From an uncultured Selenomonadales bacterium (GTDB lineage: Bacteria > Bacillota > Negativicutes > Selenomonadales > Selenomonadaceae): DNA of 64,000 bases. Below the pieces are notes generated by a model. The model had not been told where the DNA came from and ran no database searches. It saw only the letters and a program-made list of their open reading frames with translations. The translations under genes and the position numbers were made by a program. Of the stretch, positions 34,264 to 42,945 are shown piece by piece. The DNA lies in assembly GCA_947165295.1 (NCBI GenBank), contig CAMUZU010000003.1:1-64000 (forward strand). The letters run 5' to 3'. The number at the start of each line of letters is the position of its first letter. Within the stretch, counting starts at the first letter, position 1.

Positions 34264-37077
34264 TTAATCGACCCAACCTGAGCGAATCGTGGTAAAGAAC
34301 ATGTCAACCGAGCCGCCCTTGTCGAGGTAAGTGTAAATTTCGCGTTTGAGTTCAGGCACGGCGAACGAACTGTATTCGACGGTCTTCAAATTGAACGGCG
34401 GCTTACTCTGGTCGTTCGGGTCGACGTAAACGACTTCATAATCGCGGTCGCCGATTTTGAGCTTGTCGAGCGGCCGTTCGTCGGCGTTGGTCGGGCGCGT
34501 GGAACCTGTGGGCAAAGACTTCGTCAAGATGTTGCCGTTTTCGTCGACGATGATGTAGTTGTTTGCGTTGTGCGCGTTGTTTTGAACTTTGCTGTAATAA
34601 GTCGTGCCCTCTTTGAAATACAGGGTATCCTCGCCGACGGTGACTTTTCGATACGTGGCGATAATTTGCGGCTCCGACGGCAGAGCAGCTATTTCAGATT
34701 TGAGCATGAAATATTCGACGCCGTGGCTTTCGGCAAACTCCAATTTATTTTTCTTCCAGTTGTTGTGTTGACCGTTGTACCACGTTCTGTCAATTTCCCA
34801 GCTGTCGCCGTATTGGTTTTCAGGATTCACGAACAGATCGCCGTCAGTTTTGGTAACTTTTGGGGAAATGTTTCTATAAGTCGAGTTAAGTTGTTCGTCG
34901 GTGTAACTGCCGTCAATCATTCTGACGCCTTTGCCGCCGCCGCCCGTCAACTTGAGGTCATAAACACAGACGTAGAAATATTCTTTGTCGGTTCTGACTT
35001 TGACATAAGGCAGTTTATTCTTCGAGACGTATTGGGGCGTGCCGTCGGGGAGCAAAACTTTGACGTAGTTGCTGTCGGTTGCGGTGGAAGACAAGTCGTC
35101 CGTGGCAACGCAGTAAGTCGCGCCCGTGAAGTTGTAGTTTTCTGCGGGGAAGGTGACTGCGGTTATCTGCGAATCGTCAAGCCCCGAAAACGTCTTGAAT
35201 TTGTCTTTATACGTCGAATTGACGATTGAGGCGAATTTGGCATAAAAACTTTCGGAGGTGGTGCAGTCCGCGAAGTCGTCTTTTTTTAAATCAAGCAGAA
35301 TGTATTGGGGAGCTTTAATCTTTTCGTAAACGGAAAGATTGCCGCCCGTGTCGTAAGTCATCGTGCTTTGCGGGTGACGGCTGTCGAGTTGTTCACGCGT
35401 GAACAGATTGTTCATACGTGCGTAAACCGTGTTGCCGTAGCCGTCGGTGCCCTCGACAAAGTTCCCGTTAAAAGTCTTCGGCGTGTTGAAACCGTCGTTG
35501 TACTCGAAAGAATTGCCGTTTGTCATGTCTTCGCTCGTCACCGCCGCCAGGAAACATTTCGCGATTATAAAGCCATTCCAATCGAAGCCGTTGCCGTTTA
35601 TGATGACGGGACTGTTGGGCAGGAACATAATCGCGTTCAAGTCGGCATTTAAATTTATGACGACGGGTTGAGAGTGACGAATACGCACGCCGTTTGAATC
35701 CGTGGCATAGTCAATGCTTTCCGGCCCCGTGTAGAAAACGCAATACGGGCGATAGATGTAATGTCCTTTGTTTTCGCCCGAAGTATATGTCGCGGTGTTG
35801 TCGCTGCTGAAGTTGAGCGTAATTTGGCGAACGGAATTGTAACTTGTGTGACCGGCTTTGCCCGGAATGTAAGAAATATCTTTAATCGGGTCGCTTTCAA
35901 TTCGTGTCCAAAGTACGTCGGCAAGCTGTGTGGCGTCGCGTGTCGGAAAGGCCTCGTCAAATTCCGCGTTGAATAGAATTCGTTTGTCCGCGCCGTTCGT
36001 CGCCGACCAGCCTTCGGTAAAGTCGTAACTTTGTCCCGTTACTGTTTGACCGAGATCCCAGTCCGTGGTGAACTTTTTGAGAATTTCTGCGCGAAAGTCA
36101 ATGTTAATCGAATCGACTGTGTTTACGTCGTAAAAAGTTTTGCCGTTCGCATCAGTTTTGATTCCGTTGCTGGTCGAGTCTTTGGTTCTGTCTTGTGTTT
36201 TGATGACAACGCTTTCCGTCCGATAAGAATCGCCGTCCGAATATTTTATGCCTTTCGTTTTATCGGATCCTTTACCCGCCTGATAGTGATTCCATTTGCC
36301 CGCGTAATAAAATCCGTCGGTGCCTTTGTAGTAGTTTTGATATTCCCAGTTGTCGATGACTTTGGTGCGCTCCAGTGCCCACATTGCCGAAAGCAAGTCG
36401 GAATCGTGCGGCTCAAGCAGAACGACGGCTTTAACTGTCGCGTTCATGCCTTCAAACCAGCCGGGCAGAAAGAAATGCCGAATCTTTTCGGTGAGCGTGA
36501 CGACGTAGTAAAGTTGACCGTACTTGTCGTTTTTGCCGTCGACGATTTTGTACTTGAGATCGATTGTGCCCGTGACGGCGTTGTCGGCTTCGTTTTTGAA
36601 AAGACCCCAACCGTCGGTTGTGCCGGCAAGTTTCCAGTTGTCGGCGGAAGAGCTTGCAAGTGCGGTTTTCGCCAAATTTTTGTGCATGTACTCTTCGACG
36701 TTGTTGCGCCCGTGCATGAGCAAATCTCTGCCGCGAGTGTCGTTCGGGTCGTTGACATTTCGGTAATTGACCAGCGTGCCGAAATTTTGACTGTTGATTT
36801 TTTCGTAGTCGTCGAAGTCTTGCGGAAGGTTGTTGCCCGCCAGCGAATCAACGTAATACTGAATGCCCAAGGCGTCTTCGCTGTTGTCCTGAATGGCTCG
36901 TGCACCCGCCAAGGCAGCCGCGTCCGCCGCGTTCTGAAGGCGCGACACGTTGAAATAATACCAGCCCAGGTCGAGCGCAAGCCCGACGAACAGCAAGATG
37001 ATTGGAATCATCAACGCGAACAGGACAAGCATTTGTCCGCGTTGCCGGATTTGGGCGAAGAATTTTCTGTAACGCAT
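34264..37077 (-). CDS. Giant TadE/TadG-like secreted protein
   Basis: 937 residues. The N-terminus RGQMLVLFALMIPIILLFVG, then ALDLGWYYFNVSRLQNAADAAALAGA, is the TadG_N/TadE-like signal of Flp pilus proteins. The remaining 880 residues are extracellular, Asn/Tyr/Thr/Asp-rich and without recognised domain; beta-helical patches (VVINLNADLNAIMFLPNSPV) suggest a surface structure. Usual TadG proteins are 300-550 residues. No tad ATPase, secretin or prepilin gene is near, so export must rely on genes elsewhere. Own promoter and terminator make it a single-gene unit. Adhesin or minor pilin are possible. Confidence 0.75.
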   Translation of the reverse strand: MRYRKFFAQIRQRGQMLVLFALMIPIILLFVGLALDLGWYYFNVSRLQNAADAAALAGARAIQDNSEDALGIQYYVDSLAGNNLPQDFDDYEKINSQNFGTLVNYRNVNDPNDTRGRDLLMHGRNNVEEYMHKNLAKTALASSSADNWKLAGTTDGWGLFKNEADNAVTGTIDLKYKIVDGKNDKYGQLYYVVTLTEKIRHFFLPGWFEGMNATVKAVVLLEPHDSDLLSAMWALERTKVIDNWEYQNYYKGTDGFYYAGKWNHYQAGKGSDKTKGIKYSDGDSYRTESVVIKTQDRTKDSTSNGIKTDANGKTFYDVNTVDSINIDFRAEILKKFTTDWDLGQTVTGQSYDFTEGWSATNGADKRILFNAEFDEAFPTRDATQLADVLWTRIESDPIKDISYIPGKAGHTSYNSVRQITLNFSSDNTATYTSGENKGHYIYRPYCVFYTGPESIDYATDSNGVRIRHSQPVVINLNADLNAIMFLPNSPVIINGNGFDWNGFIIAKCFLAAVTSEDMTNGNSFEYNDGFNTPKTFNGNFVEGTDGYGNTVYARMNNLFTREQLDSRHPQSTMTYDTGGNLSVYEKIKAPQYILLDLKKDDFADCTTSESFYAKFASIVNSTYKDKFKTFSGLDDSQITAVTFPAENYNFTGATYCVATDDLSSTATDSNYVKVLLPDGTPQYVSKNKLPYVKVRTDKEYFYVCVYDLKLTGGGGKGVRMIDGSYTDEQLNSTYRNISPKVTKTDGDLFVNPENQYGDSWEIDRTWYNGQHNNWKKNKLEFAESHGVEYFMLKSEIAALPSEPQIIATYRKVTVGEDTLYFKEGTTYYSKVQNNAHNANNYIIVDENGNILTKSLPTGSTRPTNADERPLDKLKIGDRDYEVVYVDPNDQSKPPFNLKTVEYSSFAVPELKREIYTYLDKGGSVDMFFTTIRSGWVD

Positions 37078-37120
37078 GGCGATTCACTCCTTCCGCGAAA
37101 CGTCGAGCAGTTTTGATTTA

Positions 37121-37148
37121 AGTATATCACGGCGGGAAATTTTTTCAA
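37121..37148 (-). promoter_or_regulatory. Promoter for the TadG-like gene
   Basis: On the minus strand TTGAAA, 16-bp spacer, TATACT, 44 bp before the ATG. Confidence 0.75.
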
Positions 37149-37183
37149 CGTCGCGAATAAACGAATCAAAGGAGGTTGTGAAC

Positions 37184-37813
37184 ATGCAAAACAAAATTAT
37201 CGTCGCGGGCATCGGCCCCGGAAGCGTTGACTTCATTACGCCCGCCGCGCTCAAACAAATTCGTGCGGCAAAATTCCTTGTCGGCGGCCGACGTGCGCTG
37301 AAAGATTTTTCGTCGGCTGAACAGATAACCTGCGCGATAACGGGCGACTTGAACGCGGCGTTGAACTTCGTCCGCGAAAAAATTTCCGTCGACAACGTCT
37401 GCGTCATGGTCAGCGGCGACCCCGGCTATTATTCGATGCTTGACTTGCTCAGGAAAAATTTTCCGCCGACGTCAATCGAAGTTATACCGTCAATCAGCGC
37501 AATGCAGTTGGCGTTCGCGAAAATTTCACTGCCGTGGCACGCGGCGACACTTGCAAGTTTTCACGGGCGACAACCGACGCGGGAAGTCTTGACGTTCGCG
37601 CCCAAAAAAATTTTGGGACTGTTGACCGACGCCGAATTCAATTCCGCAAGCATCTCGAAACTTCTTGTCGACGAATTCAACTGGCCGCGAACTTCAACTG
37701 TGACAATCTGCGCGAGGCTGTCTTATCCCGACGAAAAAATTTTCACGACGACGCTTGAGCTTGCCGCCGAAGCCGAAGCCGTCAAGCATTGCGTGTTGAT
37801 TGTTCGCGCATGA
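37184..37813 (+). CDS. cbiE: Cobalt-precorrin-7 C5-methyltransferase CbiE-like
   Basis: 209 residues of the tetrapyrrole methylase fold: VAGIGPGSVDFITPAALKQI at the start, VMVSGDPGYYSML and VEVIPSISAMQLAFAKI. It methylates a corrin precursor in anaerobic B12 synthesis. Usually it sits with cbiT and other cbi genes; here it stands alone, so the rest of the pathway must be elsewhere. ATG 37184 has AAAGGAGG upstream. Its last 12 codons and stop have been amplified as a tandem array directly downstream. Confidence 0.88.
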   Translation: MQNKIIVAGIGPGSVDFITPAALKQIRAAKFLVGGRRALKDFSSAEQITCAITGDLNAALNFVREKISVDNVCVMVSGDPGYYSMLDLLRKNFPPTSIEVIPSISAMQLAFAKISLPWHAATLASFHGRQPTREVLTFAPKKILGLLTDAEFNSASISKLLVDEFNWPRTSTVTICARLSYPDEKIFTTTLELAAEAEAVKHCVLIVRA

Positions 37814-38080
37814 AACGTCGTGTCGCCGAAGCCGTCAAGCATTGCGTGTTGATTGTCCGCGCATGAAACGTCGCGTCGCCGAAGCCGTCAAGCATTGCGT
37901 GTTGATTGTCCGCACGTGAAACGTCGCGTCGCCGAAGCCGTTAAACATTGTGTGTTGATTGTTCGCGCATGAAACGTCGCGTCGTCGAAGCCGTCAAGCA
38001 TTGCGTGCCGATTGTCCGCGCATGAAGCGTCGCGTCGCCGAAGCCGTCAAGCATTGCGTGTTGATTGTCCGCGCATGAAA
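37775..38080 (+). repeat. 53-bp tandem array seeded by the cbiE 3' end
   Basis: Six units beginning at 37775, 37828, 37881, 37934, 37987 and 38040 (the last partial). Unit 1 is coding (EAVKHCVLIVRA then stop); each later unit carries the same 12 codons and a TGA. The units differ at only a few bases (GTC/GTT, CGC/CGT, one GCGTGTTG to GCGTGCCG), so the array is young or kept uniform. There are no spacers, so it is not CRISPR. Confidence 0.95.
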
Positions 38081-38107
38081 AAAGCGGCGGGAACTTGTCC
38101 CGTCGCC
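38078..38107 (-). terminator. Intrinsic terminator for the exported repeat protein
   Basis: On the minus strand GGCGACGGGACAAGTTCCCG then CCGC and TTTTTT, directly abutting the tandem array. Confidence 0.75.
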
Positions 38108-38122
38108 GAGCGTGTCGAAACT

Positions 38123-38752
38123 CTATTGATGTCGTTGACCGTGGCGCGGCGGCTTCGGCATGATGTTGCGAATGTCCACGCCGAAACTTTTTGCCACGTC
38201 GTCCCACGTGTTGTTAATCTTACGCTTGCCGAGGATGGACTTGACGTCCTTGCCCGCGGCTTTGGCGATTTTGCCGGCAATCATGATGTCCTGCGGCGCG
38301 TAACCGTCCTTGAGCAAACTTTTGACTGTGTTGACGTCGACGCCCGAATTGAGCGCGAGCATGTCGTCCATCTGTTGACGTTGGAGTTCGTCAATTTGTT
38401 CGCGGGTGACGCCGAGCTTTTCGGTCACCTGCTGCCAATCGACCTTCATGGCAAGCACGTCGTCGAAACTTTTGCCGCTGAGTTTGGCAAGCATGGAGGC
38501 AAATTGCACGTCGCGAATGTGCACGCCGCGTTTCAAGGCCGCCTCGACCTGCGCTTTGTCGACGCCGTAAATGTCCGAAAAATGTTTCGCCCAACCGCTT
38601 GCGTTTTCGGCAATTTGTTCTTGCGACATGTGCATCATGTGCATGGGCATGTTCGTCGGCATTTCGTGCGACTGAGCAAAAGTCGGCGCACTTGTCAACA
38701 GCAACGTCGAACTCAAAACCGCCGCCAAAAAGTTTTTCTTCAAGCCCGTCAT
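38123..38752 (-). CDS. Exported protein with two internal repeats
   Basis: 209 residues with a clear signal peptide (MTGLKKNFLAAVLSSTLLLT, cleavage after TFA). A Met/His-rich stretch (MPTNMPMHMMHMS, about 31-43) could bind metal such as copper. The rest is two related units of about 60 residues, each with a GV..V...L..G pattern, an A..AK.SGK..DDVL-type helix and W..V....GV: compare SGKSFDDVLAMKVDWQQVTE with AGKDVKSILGKRKINNTWDD. No family recognised. ATG 38752; a terminator follows. Confidence 0.65.
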   Translation of the reverse strand: MTGLKKNFLAAVLSSTLLLTSAPTFAQSHEMPTNMPMHMMHMSQEQIAENASGWAKHFSDIYGVDKAQVEAALKRGVHIRDVQFASMLAKLSGKSFDDVLAMKVDWQQVTEKLGVTREQIDELQRQQMDDMLALNSGVDVNTVKSLLKDGYAPQDIMIAGKIAKAAGKDVKSILGKRKINNTWDDVAKSFGVDIRNIMPKPPRHGQRHQ

Positions 38753-38914
38753 AAAGTTTCACCTTCCGATTCAAAACTGTTCAAGCCGTGTCGAAGTATA
38801 AATCTGCGCGCCGAGTTTGTCTTTAGTTCGCGATTAAAATTTTCGTGACGACGCGGGCGAACAATCCATTTTATGTAGAAACGCCTGCGTTCGCACACGT
38901 CTTAAAAGCGCGGC

Positions 38915-38943
38915 TTGACGTTACTTGAAAGATGATTTATTAT
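38915..38943 (+). promoter_or_regulatory. Promoter for the SpoIVB-like gene
   Basis: TTGACG, 17-bp spacer, TATTAT, 38 bp before the ATG. Confidence 0.8.
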
Positions 38944-38981
38944 GCTTTGCATTAACTGTTGATTAAAGTCAGCCTTCTCGA

Positions 38982-40838
38982 ATGGAGTTGAAAGACTTGC
39001 ACAAACTATCATCGAAATTATTCCTGGTGCTCACGGTGCTGATTCTCGCGCTGAATTCCACGGCGTCGGCAATGCCCGAAATTTTTCCGCTCGATCAAGT
39101 CAAAAGCGGCATGCGCGGCAAAGCTTATACCGTCGTGGACAATTCGGGCAAGATTGAACAGTTCGACGTGCACATTGTCGGAATGACCGACGACGGCAAA
39201 GGCTCCAAACGCATGATTATGGCCGAAGCGTCGGGCGAAGTCATACGGCGCACGGGCGGCGTCCTGCAAGGCATGAGCGGCAGCCCCGTTTACATTGACG
39301 GCAAACTCGTCGGCGCGTTGGCGGCCACGCTCAAAGAAATGAATCCGTACACTTTTTTTATCACGCCGATTGAAAACATGCTTGAACTTTGGACTTTGCC
39401 CGACCCGAAAGCCGAAGTCAATCATTTCAAAATCGATAAGCCTGCAGAAGAAGTTGCCGACGACAAGCCCGCCGACGACAAAACTTCAAAGACCGCCGAC
39501 AAGTCAACCGCAGACAAGTCAACCGACAAGTCGGCAGATAAGACAACCGAAAAGTCAACCGACGACAAACCCGTCGCCGAAAGCGAAACGCAAGAACTCG
39601 GCGCGCTGTATTTGGGCGGCTTCAATTCGGCGGGCGCGGATTTTCTTCGTCGCGAATTGAATTCCGTCGGCTTTAAAACTCTTGAGGCTCCGCCGACATC
39701 TGCTGAACGCGGCGTGCGGCTCGACGCGACTTTGGAACCCGGCAGTGCGCTCGGCGTGGCAATCGTTTACGGCGACTTTTCGCTCGGCTCGACGGGCACG
39801 GTCACCGCTGTCGACGGCAAAAGAATTCTCGCGTTCGGGCACCCGTTCACGCACGCGGGCAACGTCAATTACTTCATGACGGACGCGTCGGTTATCGGCT
39901 CGGTTTCGGGCGTCAACGGCAACGGCATCAAATTGGCGGGCATCGGTCACATAATCGGCCGCGTCAATCAAGATCGTGATGCAGGCGTTGCGGGCATGTT
40001 GGGCACGTTCCCCGCCGTCGTCCCGATTACCGTCACCGTGAACGACGTTTCGCTCAACAAGAAGGAAACTTTCAACGCGACAATCGCTTACAACGAAAAT
40101 CTCGTTCCGAAACTCGGCGCGTCAATCGCTTACACCGCGCTGAGCAAGATGGCGGATTCGCTCGCCGAAAGCACCGTTGACATTGACTTTAACATCAAGA
40201 CGGACGCAATTAACAGCGGCGAAATCGTGCGCAAGAACATGTTTTACAATCCCTCGGACGTCGGTCAAGTCGCAGTCATTGAACTCATGCAAGCGTTAAA
40301 TTTAATCTGCTCGAACACCGCCAAAGAGTCGAACATCTTCGGCGTGGACGTGAACATTTCTTTTGAGACCGAACGTCGCACGGCGTCAATCGTTTCCGTC
40401 ACGCCCGAAAAGAAATCCGTCAAGCCCGGCGAAACGGTGAACTTGACCGTTGAACTGCAACCGTATCGCAAACCCGTCGAGAAAGTCGTCATGCAATACA
40501 CCGTTCCGTTGACGGCGCGTCACGGCACTTTGGCTTTGGACGTGCACGGCGGCGCACTCGTCCCCGCGAATCAACAGCAAAATCCGAACGAAAGTTACGA
40601 AGACAAGATAAACAACCTCCTCAAGGCCGGCAGAAACAATCAACTCGTTATCGACATCGGCTCGACTGGCGAAGTTCGCTCCGAAAAAGAAATTCGTGCC
40701 GACATTGCGCGGGCGAAACGTGTTCAAGAACGCCTCAAGCGTCAAGGTCAAACCGTCAAGAAAATCGACAACCGACTCGACACGAATTACATCATCGATA
40801 ACGTCATGCGCACAACGTTGACTGTCGAAAAGGTTTAG
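38982..40838 (+). CDS. SpoIVB-type serine peptidase (S55) family protein
   Basis: 618 residues. Signal peptide (about 10-30), then the S55 core with GMSGSPVYIDGKLVGALAAT (serine nucleophile) and AFGHPFTHAGNVNYFMT. A low-complexity Asp/Lys/Ser/Thr insert (about 150-200, DKSTADKSTDKSADKTTEKS) splits the core. The C-terminal third is beta-rich (ETVNLTVELQPYRKPVEKVV), resembling an Ig-like module. In spore formers SpoIVB triggers sigma-K; no other sporulation gene is here, so it likely has an envelope role. It precedes murA. Confidence 0.85.
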   Translation: MELKDLHKLSSKLFLVLTVLILALNSTASAMPEIFPLDQVKSGMRGKAYTVVDNSGKIEQFDVHIVGMTDDGKGSKRMIMAEASGEVIRRTGGVLQGMSGSPVYIDGKLVGALAATLKEMNPYTFFITPIENMLELWTLPDPKAEVNHFKIDKPAEEVADDKPADDKTSKTADKSTADKSTDKSADKTTEKSTDDKPVAESETQELGALYLGGFNSAGADFLRRELNSVGFKTLEAPPTSAERGVRLDATLEPGSALGVAIVYGDFSLGSTGTVTAVDGKRILAFGHPFTHAGNVNYFMTDASVIGSVSGVNGNGIKLAGIGHIIGRVNQDRDAGVAGMLGTFPAVVPITVTVNDVSLNKKETFNATIAYNENLVPKLGASIAYTALSKMADSLAESTVDIDFNIKTDAINSGEIVRKNMFYNPSDVGQVAVIELMQALNLICSNTAKESNIFGVDVNISFETERRTASIVSVTPEKKSVKPGETVNLTVELQPYRKPVEKVVMQYTVPLTARHGTLALDVHGGALVPANQQQNPNESYEDKINNLLKAGRNNQLVIDIGSTGEVRSEKEIRADIARAKRVQERLKRQGQTVKKIDNRLDTNYIIDNVMRTTLTVEKV

Positions 40839-40845
40839 CAATCGG

Positions 40846-40873
40846 CAACAACCTATTGCCTATTGCCTATTCC
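40846..40873 (+). repeat. Short tandem words before murA
   Basis: CCTATTG repeated three times (last imperfect), ending just before the murA ribosome site TAAGGAGG. Like the word repeats near 2790, 2960, 53525 and 57704. Confidence 0.6.
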
Positions 40874-40890
40874 CTAAGGAGGACTGAAAC

Positions 40891-42156
40891 TTGGAGAGAC
40901 TTATCATAAAAGGCGGCAACCGACTGAGCGGCACCGTTAAAATCAGCGGCGCGAAAAACGCCGTGCTTCCCGTCATTGCGGCGACGCTCCTCGGTCAAGA
41001 CAAAGAAACTTGTTTGGACGAAGTGCCCAATTTGGACGACGTGCGCACAATCAGCGACGTTTTGCGTTCGCTCGGCGTCAAAGTTCGTCATGAACCCGAA
41101 ACTTGCCGGCTCTTCGTCGACGCTTCGTCAATCGGCAACATCACCGCGCCTTACGACCTTGTTCGCAAGATGCGTGCGTCGTTTCTGATTATGGGGCCAC
41201 TTCTCGCACGGCTCGGACAAGCGAAAATTTCATTGCCGGGCGGTTGCGCCATCGGCACGCGTCCAATTGACTTGCATTTGAAAGGCTTCGAGGCTCTCGG
41301 CGCGAAAATTTCAATCGGTCACGGTTACATCGAGGCCGTCGCTCCCGAAGGCTTGAAAGGCGCGCAGATTTATCTGGACTTCCCGTCCGTCGGCGCGACC
41401 GAAAATATCTTGATGGCGGCGTCAATGGCGGAAGGTCAAACCGTCATCGAAAATCCCGCGCAGGAACCCGAAATTGTCGACTTGGCAAATTACCTGAACA
41501 TCATGGGCGCAAAAATTCGCGGAGCCGGTACCAACGTCATCAAAGTTGAAGGAGCACCGAAGTTAATCGCCCGCGATTACACGATTATTCCCGACCGAAT
41601 CGAGGCGGGCACGTACATGATTGCCGCCGCAATGACTCGCGGTGACGTTTACATTGCCAACGCGATCAGCGAACATCTCAAGCCCGTTATCGCCAAACTG
41701 AAAGAGGCGGGCGTCACGGTCATTGAGGACGTTGATGGAATTCGCGTCGTGTGCAACCGTCGCCCGCGTGCCGTTGACATAAAAACGCTGCCGTACCCCG
41801 GCTTCCCGACCGACATGCAGGCGCAGTTCATGGCAATGTTGACGATTTCCGAAGGCACAAGCATGGTCACCGAAACCGTCTTCGAGAACCGCTTCATGCA
41901 TGTGGACGAATTGCGACGCATGGGCGCGAAGATTAAAATCGACGGGCGCACTTCCGTCGTCGAAGGTCAAGACAAGTTGACAGGCTGCCAAGTCAAAGCA
42001 ACCGACCTTCGTGCGGGCGCGGCGATTGTCCTTGCGGCTCTCGTTGCCGAAGGTGAAACGCAAGTCGGCTACATCCACCATATCGACCGCGGTTATGACA
42101 ATCTCGTTCAAAAGCTTGTGAGTATCGGCGCGGACATTAAACGCGTCGACAACTGA
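40891..42156 (+). CDS. murA: UDP-N-acetylglucosamine 1-carboxyvinyltransferase MurA
   Basis: First committed step of peptidoglycan synthesis, adding enolpyruvate to UDP-GlcNAc. [17 protein letters not shown] at the start and the catalytic loop [20 protein letters not shown] with the cysteine that fosfomycin attacks. 421 residues is normal. TTG 40891 has AAGGAGG upstream. Confidence 0.96.
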   Translation: MERLIIKGGNRLSGTVKISGAKNAVLPVIAATLLGQDKETCLDEVPNLDDVRTISDVLRSLGVKVRHEPETCRLFVDASSIGNITAPYDLVRKMRASFLIMGPLLARLGQAKISLPGGCAIGTRPIDLHLKGFEALGAKISIGHGYIEAVAPEGLKGAQIYLDFPSVGATENILMAASMAEGQTVIENPAQEPEIVDLANYLNIMGAKIRGAGTNVIKVEGAPKLIARDYTIIPDRIEAGTYMIAAAMTRGDVYIANAISEHLKPVIAKLKEAGVTVIEDVDGIRVVCNRRPRAVDIKTLPYPGFPTDMQAQFMAMLTISEGTSMVTETVFENRFMHVDELRRMGAKIKIDGRTSVVEGQDKLTGCQVKATDLRAGAAIVLAALVAEGETQVGYIHHIDRGYDNLVQKLVSIGADIKRVDN

Positions 42157-42170
42157 ACTTATCCGAATAA

Positions 42171-42203
42171 AAATCCCCGTTCAATCGAGCGGGGAATTTT
42201 TTG
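42171..42203 (+). terminator. Intrinsic terminator after murA
   Basis: CCCCGTTC-AATC-GAGCGGGG then AATTTTTT; same form as the one at 8779. Confidence 0.92.
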
Positions 42204-42232
42204 TTGCGACGAAACGCGGCAAGCTTTATAAT
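42204..42232 (+). promoter_or_regulatory. Promoter for the pilin-like gene
   Basis: TTGCGA, 17-bp spacer, TATAAT, 30 bp before the ATG. Confidence 0.82.
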
Positions 42233-42262
42233 CGTCGCAAACTTTTTGAAGGAGTGACGACA

Positions 42263-42661
42263 ATGAATCAACGGGGCTTTGCAACGCTCGAAGTCATCTT
42301 GATGGTCATGGTTATCGGAATTCTCGCGTCAATCGCCGTGCCGCGCTTCACCTCGGTGACGACCGCCGCCAACACCGCGAAAATTCAAGCCGACCTGTCG
42401 ACAATCGACACCGCCATTGCGATTTACGTCATGGAAAAAGGCACATCCACCGCGCCTACAATGACGTTGCTTGAACCGTATCTGCAGGACACCGCCAACA
42501 TCAAGCCGCCGTCGGGCAACGCTTACATCAACGGCACCTCTACGCCGATAAGCAATACGTCTTACGCCTTTGAGAACAAAGGCACGGACAACGCGCCGGA
42601 ATATCGCGCCACTTTGGACGGACATACGGCGGGCGAATTCACCAACAAAAAGACGACATGA
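42263..42661 (+). CDS. Type IV pilin-like/pseudopilin protein
   Basis: 132 residues with a class-III signal: MNQRGFATLEVILMVMVIGI and on to LASIAVPRF, cut by prepilin peptidase between G and F, with Glu at +5. The rest is a small globular domain without cysteines. It could be a pseudopilin for DNA uptake (comEC lies 5 kb away) or secretion. ATG 42263 has GAAGGAG upstream; an in-frame ATG at 42254 lacks one. No pilus assembly ATPase is near. Confidence 0.85.
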   Translation: MNQRGFATLEVILMVMVIGILASIAVPRFTSVTTAANTAKIQADLSTIDTAIAIYVMEKGTSTAPTMTLLEPYLQDTANIKPPSGNAYINGTSTPISNTSYAFENKGTDNAPEYRATLDGHTAGEFTNKKTT

Positions 42662-42694
42662 CCGAAAAAATTTTGCACGGCGGCTTGATACTTG

Positions 42695-42723
42695 TTGACG
42701 CGCAAATTTTTGTTTGGTACAAT
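42695..42723 (+). promoter_or_regulatory. Sigma-70 promoter upstream of flagellin
   Basis: TTGACG, 17-bp spacer, TACAAT, giving a leader of about 215 nt before fliC. Confidence 0.7.
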
Positions 42724-42751
42724 TCACTGCAAGAAAATTTTTCACGGACGC

Positions 42752-42779
42752 TTAAGTTTTTCGGAGCAGTCCACGATAA
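42752..42779 (+). promoter_or_regulatory. Sigma-28 (FliA/SigD) promoter candidate for flagellin
   Basis: TTAAGTTT, 12-bp gap, CACGATAA, close to TAAAGTTT-N11-GCCGATAA. The fliA-type gene itself begins at 63861. Confidence 0.65.
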
Positions 42780-42945
42780 AGTTTTCAAAGGCGAATGAAC
42801 AAGTCAACCTGCAGATTCTCGTTACGCGTGCGAGAATGCAAACCGCGACGACGGTTGCGGCGGCAGAAAACTTGTTTGTTAAGCGGCGGAAGGGAAACCG
42901 TCGATTACGGAAATTTTTTCTAGGAAGATCAAGGAGGAAATAACC

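Noticed and set aside
37775..38080. CRISPR array
   Set aside because: The 53-bp units are directly contiguous with no unique spacers, the first unit is the coding end of cbiE, and no cas gene is near.
38982..40838. Evidence for sporulation
   Set aside because: A SpoIVB-type peptidase alone is common in non-sporulating Negativicutes; no sigma-F, -E, -G, -K or spo genes are present in the window.
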